Shown in pieces: positions 27,558 to 36,585 of a DNA stretch of 64,000 bases. The DNA is taken from NCBI GenBank assembly GCA_963800725.1, contig CAWDCE010000004.1, positions 94,328 to 158,327 of the forward strand, given 5' to 3'. The notes beneath the pieces are model-generated. The model ran no database searches. It saw nothing but the letters and a program-made list of their open reading frames with translations, and had not been told where the DNA came from. Both the position numbers and the translations under genes were made by a program. This DNA comes from Bog-473 sp963800725. Lineage in GTDB: Bacteria > Actinomycetota > Acidimicrobiia > Acidimicrobiales > RAAP-2. Positions within the stretch are counted from its first letter, which is position 1. Each line of letters starts with the position of its first letter.

Positions 27558-29114
27558 ATGTTCGACGCCCTCTCCAACCGCCTCGAGCGCATCTCGGGGC
27601 GCCTGCGCGCCAAGGGGCGCATCAGCGAGGCCGACCTCGACGAGGCCCTCCGAGAAATCCGCACCGCGCTCTTGGAGGCCGACGTCGAGCTGTCCGTCGC
27701 CCGGCGTTTCATCGAAGGCATCCGACTGCGGGTCAGTACCGAGGCGCTCAACAAGAGCCTGACCCCGGGCCAACAGGTCATCAAGGCCGTCCACGAAGAA
27801 CTCATTTCGGTGCTCGGCGGGGAGTCGCTCAAGATCACCTACGCCTCGCGCCCACCGACCGTCGTGTTGATGGCCGGACTCCAAGGTGCGGGCAAGACCA
27901 CCGCGTCGGCCAAGTTGGCCCAGTGGTGGAAGCAGCAAGGGCGCAACCCACTCTTGGTCGGGGCCGACCTCCAGCGCCCCGCCGCTGTCGAGCAGCTCAA
28001 GATCCTCGGCGAGCAAGCCGGGGTCACCGTGTTCAGCCAGAGCGGCGATCCGGTCGAAACGGCGCGCGCCGGGGTGGCCGAGGCCGAGCGCCTGGGCCGC
28101 GATGTCTGCATCATCGACACCGCGGGCCGCCTGACGATCGACGCCGACCTGATGGACGAGATCCGCGGGATCTCGGCCGCCACGAATCCGCACTACACGT
28201 TCTTGGTGATCGACGCCATGATCGGCCAGGACGCCGTCGCCACCGCCAAGGCCTTCGACGAGGCGTTGGCGCTCGACGCGGTGATCTTGTCCAAGCTCGA
28301 CGGCGACGCCCGCGGCGGTGCCGCCCTGTCGGTCAAGGGCGTCGTCGGCAAGCCGATCGCCTTCGCGAGCACCGGTGAGCGTCTCGGTGACTTCGACCTC
28401 TTCCATCCCGACCGCATGGCCGACCGCATCCTCGGCATGGGCGACATGCTCAGCCTCATCGAGCAAGCCGAGCGCACCATGGACAAAGAGACGGTCGCGA
28501 AGGGTGCGGCCCGTCTCATGTCGGGCCAGTTCACCTTGGACGATTTCTTGTCCCAACTCCAACAGGTCAAGAAGATGGGTTCGCTCGGGGGGCTGATGAA
28601 GCTCATGCCCGGCATGTCCAAAGAGATGCGCCAGGCCGCCGGGCAGATCGACGACGGCGAGATTGCCAAGGTCGAGGCCATCGTGTGCTCGATGACTCCG
28701 GCCGAGAAGGACGACGTCAACCTCATCGACGGCTCGCGGCGCAGCCGTATCGCCCGGGGGTCGGGGACCTCGATCCAAGACGTCAACACCTTGCTCAAGC
28801 AGTTCAAAGAGATGCAAAAGATGATGAAGGGCATGGCGTCGGGCACCATGCCCAACATCCCGGGCATGGGGGCAATGGCGGGGATGAGCGGACGGGCGGG
28901 CCGCAAGCTGGCCGCCAACGCGGCCGGGGGAAGTGGCGCGGACTTCGACATGCTCTCCCAGCTCATGGGTGGTGACGAGGGAGCCGCCCCGCCAGCGTTC
29001 CCGGGTCTGGCCCCCGCGGCCAACCCCGGTGCCCCCCGGCCGGTGGTCAGCACCAACAAGGGCACCAAAAAGAAGAAAAAAGGTGGTCGGGTCACCCCGC
29101 CGAAAAGCCGGTAG
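27558..29114 (+). CDS. ffh: Signal recognition particle protein Ffh (SRP54)
   Basis: Ffh binds signal peptides and 4.5S RNA and targets ribosomes to FtsY. The 518-residue protein has the N domain, G1 GLQGAGKT (107-114), DTAGRLTIDADLM, SKLDGDARGGAA and a Met-rich M domain (KLMPGMSKEM, FKEMQKMMKGMASGTMPNIPG). The C-terminal tail of about 70 residues ends in a lysine-rich stretch. Finding ftsY and ffh side by side is common in actinobacteria. Confidence 0.97.
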   Translation: MFDALSNRLERISGRLRAKGRISEADLDEALREIRTALLEADVELSVARRFIEGIRLRVSTEALNKSLTPGQQVIKAVHEELISVLGGESLKITYASRPPTVVLMAGLQGAGKTTASAKLAQWWKQQGRNPLLVGADLQRPAAVEQLKILGEQAGVTVFSQSGDPVETARAGVAEAERLGRDVCIIDTAGRLTIDADLMDEIRGISAATNPHYTFLVIDAMIGQDAVATAKAFDEALALDAVILSKLDGDARGGAALSVKGVVGKPIAFASTGERLGDFDLFHPDRMADRILGMGDMLSLIEQAERTMDKETVAKGAARLMSGQFTLDDFLSQLQQVKKMGSLGGLMKLMPGMSKEMRQAAGQIDDGEIAKVEAIVCSMTPAEKDDVNLIDGSRRSRIARGSGTSIQDVNTLLKQFKEMQKMMKGMASGTMPNIPGMGAMAGMSGRAGRKLAANAAGGSGADFDMLSQLMGGDEGAAPPAFPGLAPAANPGAPRPVVSTNKGTKKKKKGGRVTPPKSR

Positions 29115-29169
29115 GCCCGCCATCTGCCAGAATGGGGGCACAAAGTCCAGATGATGGAGGAATCAGTTC

Positions 29170-29454
29170 GTGGCAGTGAAGCTCCGCCTGGTGCGGATGG
29201 GAAAGAAGAAGCAGCCGACCTACCGGGTCGTGGCCGCTGACAGCCGATCGCCGCGTGACGGCCGATTCTTGGAAATCGTCGGTACCTACGCGCCCCGGGG
29301 CGCCTCTACCGCCGAGCCCGACGCGGTCATCAAGATCGACAACGACAAGGCGGTGCGCTGGTTGGTCAACGGCGCGCAACCGACCGAGCGCGTCGAGAAG
29401 CTCTTGAAGACGTCGGGTGCGTGGGACGAGTTCACCGCGGCGAGGGCCAAGTGA
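29170..29454 (+). CDS. rpsP: 30S ribosomal protein S16
   Basis: S16 is a primary binding protein of the small ribosomal subunit. The 94-residue protein reads VKLRLVRMGKKKQPTYRVV and DSRSPRDGRFLEIVGTYAP, the family hallmarks. The GTG at 29170 follows GGAGGA eight bases upstream. A second GTG two codons later would give the usual VKLRL start. The stop overlaps the khpA start (GTGA). Confidence 0.96.
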   Translation: MAVKLRLVRMGKKKQPTYRVVAADSRSPRDGRFLEIVGTYAPRGASTAEPDAVIKIDNDKAVRWLVNGAQPTERVEKLLKTSGAWDEFTAARAK

Positions 29455-29813
29455 CCAACTTGTACGAAGCGGGCGACATCAACACCGTCGACGGGGCGCA
29501 GACCGTCGACGAAGCCAACGAGATCGACGAGGAATTCGAGGCCGAGGACGAGGCCAACATCGAGCTCGACGGCGGGACACCGCTGGCCGTGCTGACCTAC
29601 CTTGCCCGCTCGCTGTCCAACGACCCCGACGCCGTGGTCATCGACACCGAGGAGCGTCGGGGCGGCATCCGACTCAACCTCCACGTCGCCCCCGACGACA
29701 TGGGTCGCGTCATCGGTCGGCGGGGCAAGACCGCCCAGGCCATCCGGACCCTCGTCAACGTGGCCGGCGCCAAAGACGGCGTGACGGCCAGCGTCGACAT
29801 CGTCGACGACTGA
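29451..29813 (+). CDS. khpA: KH-domain RNA-binding protein KhpA with acidic N-terminal extension
   Basis: KhpA is a small RNA-binding KH protein, usually encoded between rpsP and rimM and thought to act with KhpB. The C-terminal 75 residues have the KH core, including DDMGRVIGRRGKTAQAIRTLV with the GxxG loop. The first 45 residues are strongly acidic (VDEANEIDEEFEAEDEANIE) and not part of the usual protein. The GTG overlaps the rpsP stop. Confidence 0.93.
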   Translation: MTNLYEAGDINTVDGAQTVDEANEIDEEFEAEDEANIELDGGTPLAVLTYLARSLSNDPDAVVIDTEERRGGIRLNLHVAPDDMGRVIGRRGKTAQAIRTLVNVAGAKDGVTASVDIVDD

Positions 29814-30295
29814 TCGACACGTCTGCCTTCCTCAGCGTCGGCCGGGTCACCAAGGCCCACGGCTTGCGCGGCGAGGTTGTCGTCGTCCTCTATAGCGATC
29901 TGACCGAGCGGCTCGACGCGGGCAGCGTCTTGATGAGCGCGAAGGGCCCGCTCACCGTCGAAGCCTCCCGCCCATTCTCGGACCGTTGGATCGTGGCCTT
30001 CGACGGCATTCTCGACCGCAACGGGGCCGAAGCGCTGCGCGGGCTCGAACTGACCGCCGAGGCACTCGAGGACCCGGGCAAGCTCTTCGTGCACCAGCTG
30101 ATCGGGGCCGAGGTGATCGACACCACCTCCACCCAACTCGGCTTCGTCGTCGCCGTGGAATCGAATCCCGCCAGCGACCTCTTGGTACTCGAAGGCGGTG
30201 CGCTCATCCCGCTGCGTTTCGTGACCGACCAACGCGACGGGGGGGCGACCCTGGTCGTCGACATCCCCGACGGTCTCCTCGATGTGAATCCATGA
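29810..30295 (+). CDS. rimM: 16S rRNA processing protein RimM (start uncertain, possibly CTG)
   Basis: RimM helps mature the 30S head domain and binds S19. The protein shows LSVGRVTKAHGLRGEVVV at the N-terminus and the PRC-barrel part (KLFVHQLIGAEVID and IPLRFVTD). The frame has no ATG, GTG or TTG at the expected place. A CTG at 29810 overlaps the khpA stop and would give 161 residues. A small local error that removed a normal start is equally possible. The stop overlaps trmD (ATGA). Confidence 0.9.
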   Translation: MIDTSAFLSVGRVTKAHGLRGEVVVVLYSDLTERLDAGSVLMSAKGPLTVEASRPFSDRWIVAFDGILDRNGAEALRGLELTAEALEDPGKLFVHQLIGAEVIDTTSTQLGFVVAVESNPASDLLVLEGGALIPLRFVTDQRDGGATLVVDIPDGLLDVNP

Positions 30296-31083
30296 GGATC
30301 TGCGTCTTTTCCTTGTTTCCCGACACCATCGCCTCGTACTGCACCACCTCGGTGCTCGGGCGGGCCCAAGCGGGCGGCTTCGTGTCGATCGAGGCCCACG
30401 ATCTGCGCGAGGGTGCCAAGGACGTGCACCGCACGCTCGACGACGCCCCGTTCGGGGGCGGGGCCGGCATGGTGCTGATGCCCGAACCCGTCTTCGCCGC
30501 CGTGGAACAGGCGGGGGAGATCCCCCGGCCGCTCTTCTTGCTCGCCCCCGGCGGCCGTCGCTTCGACCAATCACTCGCCGAAGAGCTGGCCGCCCTGCCC
30601 GGTGGATTCTCCCTGCTCTGTGGCCGCTATGAGGGAGTCGACCAGCGGGTCAGCGACCATTTGGTCGATGGCGAGCTCTCGGTGGGTGACTACGTGCTGG
30701 CGGGGGGCGAACTGGCGGCCCTGGTGGTCATCGAGGCGGTGGCCCGCCTGGTGCCGGGCGTGCTCGGCAACGAGGGGTCAGCGGCCGAGGAGAGCTTCAC
30801 CTCCGGCCTGCTCGAATACCCCCAGTACACCCGCCCGGCCGACTTTCGGGGCTGGGAGGTCCCCGCCATTCTCCGATCGGGCAATCACGGGGCGGTGGCC
30901 CGCTGGCGGCGGTCCGAGTCCTTGGTGCGCACGGCGGAGCGGCGGCCCGATCTGCTGGCCGACCTGGTCAATCGGGGTGCGCTCGATGCCGACGACGTGC
31001 GGCTGCTGGTCGAGCACGGCTACGATGTCACGTCCGGCACTGATCCGGAGCTAGGTAAGGACGCCTCCCATGCACCCCACTGA
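30292..31083 (+). CDS. trmD: tRNA (guanine37-N1)-methyltransferase
   Basis: TrmD methylates G37 next to the anticodon and prevents frameshifting. The 263-residue SPOUT enzyme shows FSLFPDTIASY, DAPFGGGAGMVLMPEP, the knot LLCGRYEGVDQRV and SVGDYVLAGGELAALV, then YTRPADFRGWEVP. The ATG overlaps the rimM stop by 4 bases. The gene overlaps rplS by 14 bases at its end. Confidence 0.97.
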   Translation: MRICVFSLFPDTIASYCTTSVLGRAQAGGFVSIEAHDLREGAKDVHRTLDDAPFGGGAGMVLMPEPVFAAVEQAGEIPRPLFLLAPGGRRFDQSLAEELAALPGGFSLLCGRYEGVDQRVSDHLVDGELSVGDYVLAGGELAALVVIEAVARLVPGVLGNEGSAAEESFTSGLLEYPQYTRPADFRGWEVPAILRSGNHGAVARWRRSESLVRTAERRPDLLADLVNRGALDADDVRLLVEHGYDVTSGTDPELGKDASHAPH

Positions 31084-31423
31084 AACGATCGATCGCGACA
31101 GCCTGCGCAGCGACATCCCTGACTTTCGCCCCGGCGACACCGTCAAGGTGCACGTGCGGGTGGTCGAGGGCAACCGCGAGCGTGTCCAGGTCTTCCAAGG
31201 CGCGGTCATGCGGCGCCAGGGGGGCGGGGTCCGCGAAACCTTCACGGTGCGCAAGGTCAGCTTCGGGGTCGGGGTGGAGCGGACCTTCCCCGTCCACTCG
31301 CCGACCATCGCGAAGATCGAGGTGACCACGCTCGGTGACGTGCGTCGCGCCAAGCTCTACTACTTGCGCGAGCGCTCCGGGAAGGCGGCCAAGATCAAGG
31401 AGCGTCGGACCGCCAAGCCCTAG
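31070..31423 (+). CDS. rplS: 50S ribosomal protein L19
   Basis: L19 sits at the interface of the ribosomal subunits. The 117-residue protein has DFRPGDTVKVHVRVVEG, the GAVMRRQGGGVRETFTVRK segment and RRAKLYYLRERSGKAAKIKE. It starts inside the 3-prime end of trmD, with AAGGA about ten bases upstream of the ATG. Confidence 0.97.
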   Translation: MHPTETIDRDSLRSDIPDFRPGDTVKVHVRVVEGNRERVQVFQGAVMRRQGGGVRETFTVRKVSFGVGVERTFPVHSPTIAKIEVTTLGDVRRAKLYYLRERSGKAAKIKERRTAKP

Positions 31424-31431
31424 GGGCCCCT

Positions 31432-31725
31432 ATGAGCGAAGAGGATCTCGAACGTTACGAGGCCGAGATTGAGCTTGGACTGGTGCGCGAGTACCGGGCG
31501 GTGCTCCCGGTCTTCTCCTACGTGATCGAGACCGAACGCCGCTTCTATCTCGCCAACGAAGTGTCCCTCACCGTTCGCAGCGACACCACGCCGGCCTGCG
31601 TTGAACTTGAGCTGCGCGACGCGTGGGTGTGGGACATGTACCGCCCGGCCCGCTTCGTCCCCTCCGTCCGCGTCATCACCTTCCGCGACGTCAACATCGA
31701 GCGGCTGCCCGAACAAGAGCTCTAA
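31432..31725 (+). CDS. DUF2469 family protein
   Basis: This acidic 97-residue protein (MSEEDLERYEAEIELGLVRE) belongs to DUF2469, a family restricted to actinobacteria and found near rplS, lepB and rnhB. The function is unknown. It starts 8 bases after rplS and probably belongs to the same transcript. It is one of the better lineage markers for the left part of the window. Confidence 0.92.
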   Translation: MSEEDLERYEAEIELGLVREYRAVLPVFSYVIETERRFYLANEVSLTVRSDTTPACVELELRDAWVWDMYRPARFVPSVRVITFRDVNIERLPEQEL

Positions 31726-31791
31726 GGATCGGGGCGGGCCCGCCCCGAAGCGAAATGCGATTCTCGCCCGGTGCGGCCTATGGTCACCCCC

Positions 31792-32574
31792 ATGGACACA
31801 CTCATCGTCGAACGAAGCGCCGGCGTGGTCAACGTCACCATGAACCGGCCCGAGCGCAAGAACGCGGCCAACAACCAGATGCTCCGCGAGCTCCAGGCCA
31901 CCTTCGAGGAAGTCGAGCGCACCCCGGGCGACCGGGTGATGGTGCTCGGGGGGGCCGGCGGGGCGTTTTGCACCGGGGCCGACCTCGGGGACCCGAACGG
32001 GCCGGCGACGGACGAATCACAGTCCACCTTGTCGCGCATGCGCCGGCTGGGGGATGTCGCACTTTCGTTGCACCGCATCACCAAGCCCACCATCGCCAAG
32101 GTCGACGGCTACGCGGTGGGTGCGGGGTGCTCGCTCGCGCTCGGGTGTGATCTCATTGTCTGCAGCGAAACTGCCAAGCTTTCGATGATCTTCTCGCGTC
32201 GCGGCCTGTCGCTCGACAACGGGGCGTCGTGGCTGTTGCCGCGTCTGGTGGGGCTGGCCAAGGCCAAGGAGATCGCCCTCTTCGGTGGCATGTGGAGCGG
32301 CCAAGAGGCACTCGAGGCCGGGTTGATCAACCGGGTGCTGGCGCAAAGTGAACTCGACGCCTTCGTGGCGGACTGGGCCACCACCTTGGCGGGCGGGCCC
32401 CCCTTGGCGCTGTCGATGTCCAAGACGCTCTTGCACGCCTCTTCAACGTCGTCGATGGAACAAGCGGTCGAAAACGAAGCCAGGTGCCAATCGCTGAACT
32501 TCTCGAGCGAGGATACGGCCGAGGCACTGGCCGCCTTCCGTGACAAGCGCGATCCGATCTTTCACGGGCGCTGA
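31792..32574 (+). CDS. Enoyl-CoA hydratase/isomerase family protein
   Basis: This crotonase-fold protein of 260 residues hydrates or isomerises enoyl-CoA esters. The oxyanion-hole segments are GGAGGAFCTGADLGD and VDGYAVGAGCSLALGCDL. The next helix (GASWLLPRLVGLAKAKEIALFG) and the EALEAGLINRV motif follow the family pattern. The ATG at 31792 (MDTLIVERS) is chosen over two ATGs a few codons upstream. Together with the acyl-CoA dehydrogenase and the racemase-like gene it suggests lipid breakdown; the exact substrate is unknown. Confidence 0.9.
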   Translation: MDTLIVERSAGVVNVTMNRPERKNAANNQMLRELQATFEEVERTPGDRVMVLGGAGGAFCTGADLGDPNGPATDESQSTLSRMRRLGDVALSLHRITKPTIAKVDGYAVGAGCSLALGCDLIVCSETAKLSMIFSRRGLSLDNGASWLLPRLVGLAKAKEIALFGGMWSGQEALEAGLINRVLAQSELDAFVADWATTLAGGPPLALSMSKTLLHASSTSSMEQAVENEARCQSLNFSSEDTAEALAAFRDKRDPIFHGR

Positions 32575-32600
32575 GTCCGCCGGGATTTAGACTGCCCATT

Positions 32601-32807
32601 GTGCTCAACGGTGTCCAAGGAATGGTCGGCGACACTGCCCTGGTGACCAGGGAGATCCAAGGCGAGCACCACCCCGGCCGCGTCCGGGCCCGGGGAGAGG
32701 AATGGTTCGCCATCCCGCTCGACCCCGACGCCACCATCTCCGTCGGCGCGACCGTGGTGGTGGCCGACGTCGAAAGGGGACTCCTCGTCGTCTACGCTGC
32801 GGATTGA
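32601..32807 (+). CDS. NfeD-like OB-fold domain protein
   Basis: The 68-residue protein matches only the soluble C-terminal OB domain of NfeD (GMVGDTALVTREI, GEEWFAI, VVVADVERGLLVV). NfeD proteins pair with SPFH/stomatin proteins in membrane microdomains. Here it lies 12 bases before the SPFH gene, which supports that pairing. The membrane and protease parts of full NfeD are absent. The start is a GTG. Confidence 0.8.
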   Translation: MLNGVQGMVGDTALVTREIQGEHHPGRVRARGEEWFAIPLDPDATISVGATVVVADVERGLLVVYAAD

Positions 32808-32819
32808 TAGAGGAGCACC

Positions 32820-33806
32820 ATGGAAGCTTCAGCAGGAGAGATCATCGGTGTCACCGCGGTGGCGGTGGCCATTGGTTGCCTGATCGGCGTCTGGTTCGTC
32901 TCGCGTTTCGTCAAGATCGTCCAGCAGGGAAGCGTCGGGGTGGTCAAGCGCCTCGGGCAGTTCAAGTCGGTGGACCAACCCGGCATGCGCATCTTGACCC
33001 CCTTCATCGACCGGATGGAAAAGGTCGACATGCGCGAGTTCCCAATGACGGGCGACCAGCAGTCCGTCATCACCAAGGACAACGTGTCGCTGTGGGTGAG
33101 CGCCACGATCTTTTGCCAGGTGATCGACGTGAAGTCGGCCCTCTTCGAGATCAATGACTACCGCTTGGCGGTGGACCAGCTTTCGCGTACCGTGCTGCGG
33201 GCCGTGTTCGGGGAGCTCTCGCTCGACCAGGCGCTGTCAGAGCGCGAAACGATCAACACGAGGATGCAGGACCACATGGCCGACGCCACGGTGAAGTGGG
33301 GCGTGCGCCTCAACCGCATCGAGATCCTCGACATCACGCCGCCGACCAACGTCATCCAGGCCATGTCCGAGCAAAAAGAGGCCGAGCAGCACAAGAAGGC
33401 GGCCATCTTGAAGTCAGAAGGTGAGCAGCAGTCGGCTATCAACAGCGCCGGCGGACGCCAGCAGGCGGCCGTCCTCGAGGCCCAGGGCGCCAAGGAGGCC
33501 GCCATTTTGCGTGCCGAGGCCGAGATGAAGGTGCTCGAGTTGCAGGCTGAAGGGGAAAAGAAGGCGTTGCTGTTGCGCGGTGAGGGTGAGGCGGCCCGCC
33601 TGACATCGCTCGACACCGCCACCATCAACCCGAGGACCCTGGCCGTCCTCCAACTGCGTGCCCTCCAAGAGATCGCGGCATCCGACAACGCCAAGGTGGT
33701 CGTTCCTTACGAGTCGGTCTCCTTGATGGGGTCGGCCGAGGTGCTCTTGTCGGCCTTGCGGTCCGACTCGGGTGCCGACCAGCCCGAGAAGCCGGCCGCA
33801 AGCTGA
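32820..33806 (+). CDS. SPFH / band 7 (stomatin-like) membrane protein
   Basis: This 328-residue protein has one N-terminal membrane segment (about residues 7-29). The SPFH domain follows (VGVVKRLGQFKSVDQPGMRI, ISKDNVSLWVSA-type strand), then a long Ala/Glu/Lys-rich helical part (AAILRAEAEMKVLELQAEGEKK) typical of oligomeric stomatins. It probably forms membrane-bound rings and works with the NfeD-like protein encoded just upstream. The ATG follows AGGAG at a good distance. Confidence 0.92.
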   Translation: MEASAGEIIGVTAVAVAIGCLIGVWFVSRFVKIVQQGSVGVVKRLGQFKSVDQPGMRILTPFIDRMEKVDMREFPMTGDQQSVITKDNVSLWVSATIFCQVIDVKSALFEINDYRLAVDQLSRTVLRAVFGELSLDQALSERETINTRMQDHMADATVKWGVRLNRIEILDITPPTNVIQAMSEQKEAEQHKKAAILKSEGEQQSAINSAGGRQQAAVLEAQGAKEAAILRAEAEMKVLELQAEGEKKALLLRGEGEAARLTSLDTATINPRTLAVLQLRALQEIAASDNAKVVVPYESVSLMGSAEVLLSALRSDSGADQPEKPAAS

Positions 33807-33896
33807 ATCCCCCGGGCGTGCGGGGCCAACCTGGGTGAGCGGGCACCCCGCCGGCCTCGGTTGGCGTCGCGGCGAAGTGACCTAAGGTCCGCACTC

Positions 33897-34458
33897 GTGC
33901 AAGCCCGGTTCCTCGATGAAGCGAACGCGCCCGCCCTGCTCGCAGCCGCCCAGGCGGCCGCGAACGAGGGTATGGACGCGGTGGTGGTGCGCACCGCTGG
34001 GCTCGGTGACGCGGTCACGCTCGCCTCGGCGATTGCGGTCAAGGTCGAGCGGATCTGGCTCGGGGTGCTGGTGAGCCTGACGCACGAGCCCCATCGTCAT
34101 CCAACCGTCATGGCCCGCGAGATGTCGGCGCTCGACCTGGTGGCGGGCGGGCGCACGATCCTGGTCTTCGCCCCCCCGTTCGACGAGGGGGTGGGCGAAG
34201 CCCTTGCCTTGAGCCGGGCCATGTTCAGCGAAGGGGTCGCAGCCAGCGACGGTCCGGTCTACCCGGTCGCCGGCGCCATCAACCGACCCCGGCCGACCGC
34301 GCCCACCAGCCCGCGACTCGCCCTCGACCTGACGACGGGCACCACCGCGCCGGCGGGCATTGCTCGAGGCCGTCGACCTGGTGCTGGTTGATGCACTCGC
34401 GGCGCCCCCGGCCGATCTGCCCACAGGCGTGGAGCTGTGCCCGACACAGCGGTCCTAG
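33897..34458 (+). CDS. Short luciferase-like (LLM) domain protein (one frameshift)
   Basis: The protein resembles the middle of F420/FMN-dependent luciferase-like monooxygenases: DAVTLASAIAVKVERIWLGVLV, then HRHPTVMAREMSALDLVAGGRTIL. It is only about 186 residues, against 300 or more for the family, so it may be a remnant or a reduced form. One surplus base at about 34361 shifts the frame; the corrected tail reads LLEAVDLVLVDALAAPP and stops at 34458. The GTG at 33897 has AAGG nine bases upstream. The end overlaps the acyltransferase start. Confidence 0.62.
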
Positions 34459-36584
34459 AACAACCCGACGCGGCCCCCCCACCGGACCGCCCTGCCCCAA
34501 CGGCGGTCACCGGGCGCTCGCTGCCGGCCCTCAACGGGCTGCGTGGGATCGCGGTCATCGCCGTCGTCGCCTATCACCTCGAGGTGCCGTGGGCGCGCGG
34601 TGGCTACCTCGGGGTCGACTTGTTCTTCGTGCTGTCGGGCTTTTTGATCACCTCTTTGTTGCTCGAAGAATGGGTGCGCACCTCGGCGGTGCGATTGGGG
34701 GCGTTTTGGGGCCGACGGGCCAAGCGCCTCTTGCCGGCGCTCTTCCTCGTGGTCGCAGCGCTCGGGGTGTATCTCGTGCTCAACGCCCGATTCGGCGGGC
34801 CCGGGGCCAACGGCACGGTCGACCTGTCGGGGTTGCGCGGCGACGCGTTGTCCACGCTCCTCTATGTGTCGAACTGGCACGCCATCTTTGCGCACGAGTC
34901 GTATTTCGCCCAGTTCCAAGCACCGTCGCCCTTGGCGCACACGTGGTCGCTGGCCATTGAAGAACAGTTCTACCTGGTGTGGCCACCGCTGCTCCTCGTG
35001 GTGCTCTTGGGTGGGCGCGCCAAGTGGCGCCCGGTGGGTCTCGTTATCTCGGTGGTCCTCGCGCTGGCCTCGGCGGCGCTGATGGGTGTGCTCTTCGTGC
35101 GCGGGGTCGACGCCAACCGCATCTACTTCGGCACCGATACCCGGGCCTTCGACCTCATGGCGGGTTGCGCCGTGGCCTTCCTCGCGGCCGGGCGCGCCCA
35201 ACCGGGCCCGCGGGCGCGGCGGGCCCTGCACGCGGTGGCCCCGCTGGCCGGCGCCGCACTGGCGGTGGCGTGGGTGTATGCGGGAACCCCGGCCGGGTTC
35301 CCCAGCCGCTTCATGTTCGAGGGCGGATTCGCCCTTTGCGCGGCGCTGGCCGCGGTGGTGGTGGCCGACGCCCGCCTGATCGACCAGGGCCGCTTCTCCC
35401 AGGCGCTGTCCTTGCGGCCGCTGCGTTTTCTCGGGGTGATCTCCTATGGCGTCTATCTGTGGCACTGGCCGGTGATTGTCTACGTGAGCCCAGCGTGCAC
35501 CGGGCTCTCGAGTGTCCCCCTCGACGCGGTGCGCATCGCCGCCACCTTGGTGCTCGCCACCGCCAGCTATTACTTGGTCGAGCGCCCGATCCGCCGGGCC
35601 ACGCTGCCCGGCGCGCTCGGATTGTGGCTGGCCCCGCTCGCCGGCGTCCTGACCGCGGTGCTCATTGTGGTGGCGACCATTCCCGCCGTGGCGGCTCCGG
35701 GGGCCACCTCGTCGGTGGCGGCCCCGGTGCACGGGGCTCAGCCAACCTCGGTGCCCGGTGCGGGTGGCGACGCGGGCCAGGCCCGCATTGTCCTGCCGGC
35801 ATCGACCGTGATCTCGGCGGCCCGGCCCCTTCGGGTCCTGGTCCTTGGTGACTCGGTGATCGGGACGGCGGAACCCGCCATCACCGCCGCCCTCGAATCG
35901 ACCGGGTCAGCCGTCGTGTTCTCGAGCGCCATTGACGGTTTCGGCCTCACCACCGTGCCCGGTTGGCGCACCTCGATCCCCCAGATCATCGCCCGGGATC
36001 GGCCCGATCTGATCATTGGGGCTTGGAGTTGGGACGACGCCGGACCGAGCACCCCCAACGCCTTGCACCAGCCGCTGCGCTACCGCGCGCTCATGGAGTC
36101 ATTCCTCGACGTGGTGCTGGCTCCGGGCAACGGGGTGGCCGGCGTGGCCTTTACCTCTTATCCGCGCGACGTGTCTTTCGGGCCCGAGGCAACTTCGCAA
36201 GAGCGCAGCGCCATTGCGCAGAATGCGGCGGGGACCCGGGCCTGGGCCACAATCGCCGCCGCCATGCCCGCGGTGTTCGCACATCGGGTGATGTATCTCC
36301 CCGTGGCCCGCTCGTTGACCTACCGGGGCACCTATCTCACCTGGCTGCCCCCGAGCAACGACCCGGGCGCACCCAAGCGCGCGTGGTTGCGGGCCCGCAT
36401 GCAGGACCACGCCCACCTGTGCCCCGAAGGGGCGCTGCGCTACGCGGACGCGGTCTTGAGCGATCTGCGTGAGCTCTTCGGACTCCCGGCGGCCCAGGCG
36501 TCGTGGTTCACGTCGGGTTGGTCATCGGCGCCTGAGTACGAGACCCCGCCCGGCGCCTGCCCGAGCGACCACCCCCCGAGCTGA
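34437..36584 (+). CDS. Acyltransferase-3 (OafA/YrhL type) with C-terminal SGNH domain
   Basis: This 715-residue membrane protein O-acylates cell-surface sugars or glycolipids. The N-terminal acyltransferase-3 domain has about ten membrane helices and its conserved motifs: LNGLRGIAVIAVVAYH, GGYLGVDLFFVLSGFLIT, RRAKRLLPAL and HTWSLAIEEQFYLVWP. After a Ser/Pro/Ala linker, an SGNH-hydrolase-like domain begins with VLVLGDSVIG and ends near the HLCPEGALRYADAV His/Asp region. The start is a GTG at 34437, inside the end of the previous gene. A modification of peptidoglycan-linked polymers is plausible, but the target is unknown. Confidence 0.9.
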   Translation: MPDTAVLEQPDAAPPPDRPAPTAVTGRSLPALNGLRGIAVIAVVAYHLEVPWARGGYLGVDLFFVLSGFLITSLLLEEWVRTSAVRLGAFWGRRAKRLLPALFLVVAALGVYLVLNARFGGPGANGTVDLSGLRGDALSTLLYVSNWHAIFAHESYFAQFQAPSPLAHTWSLAIEEQFYLVWPPLLLVVLLGGRAKWRPVGLVISVVLALASAALMGVLFVRGVDANRIYFGTDTRAFDLMAGCAVAFLAAGRAQPGPRARRALHAVAPLAGAALAVAWVYAGTPAGFPSRFMFEGGFALCAALAAVVVADARLIDQGRFSQALSLRPLRFLGVISYGVYLWHWPVIVYVSPACTGLSSVPLDAVRIAATLVLATASYYLVERPIRRATLPGALGLWLAPLAGVLTAVLIVVATIPAVAAPGATSSVAAPVHGAQPTSVPGAGGDAGQARIVLPASTVISAARPLRVLVLGDSVIGTAEPAITAALESTGSAVVFSSAIDGFGLTTVPGWRTSIPQIIARDRPDLIIGAWSWDDAGPSTPNALHQPLRYRALMESFLDVVLAPGNGVAGVAFTSYPRDVSFGPEATSQERSAIAQNAAGTRAWATIAAAMPAVFAHRVMYLPVARSLTYRGTYLTWLPPSNDPGAPKRAWLRARMQDHAHLCPEGALRYADAVLSDLRELFGLPAAQASWFTSGWSSAPEYETPPGACPSDHPPS

Positions 36585-36585
36585 G

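Noticed and set aside
27543..29141. A 532-residue reading frame antisense to ffh
   Set aside because: It has no recognisable domain; the sense strand encodes a full Ffh.
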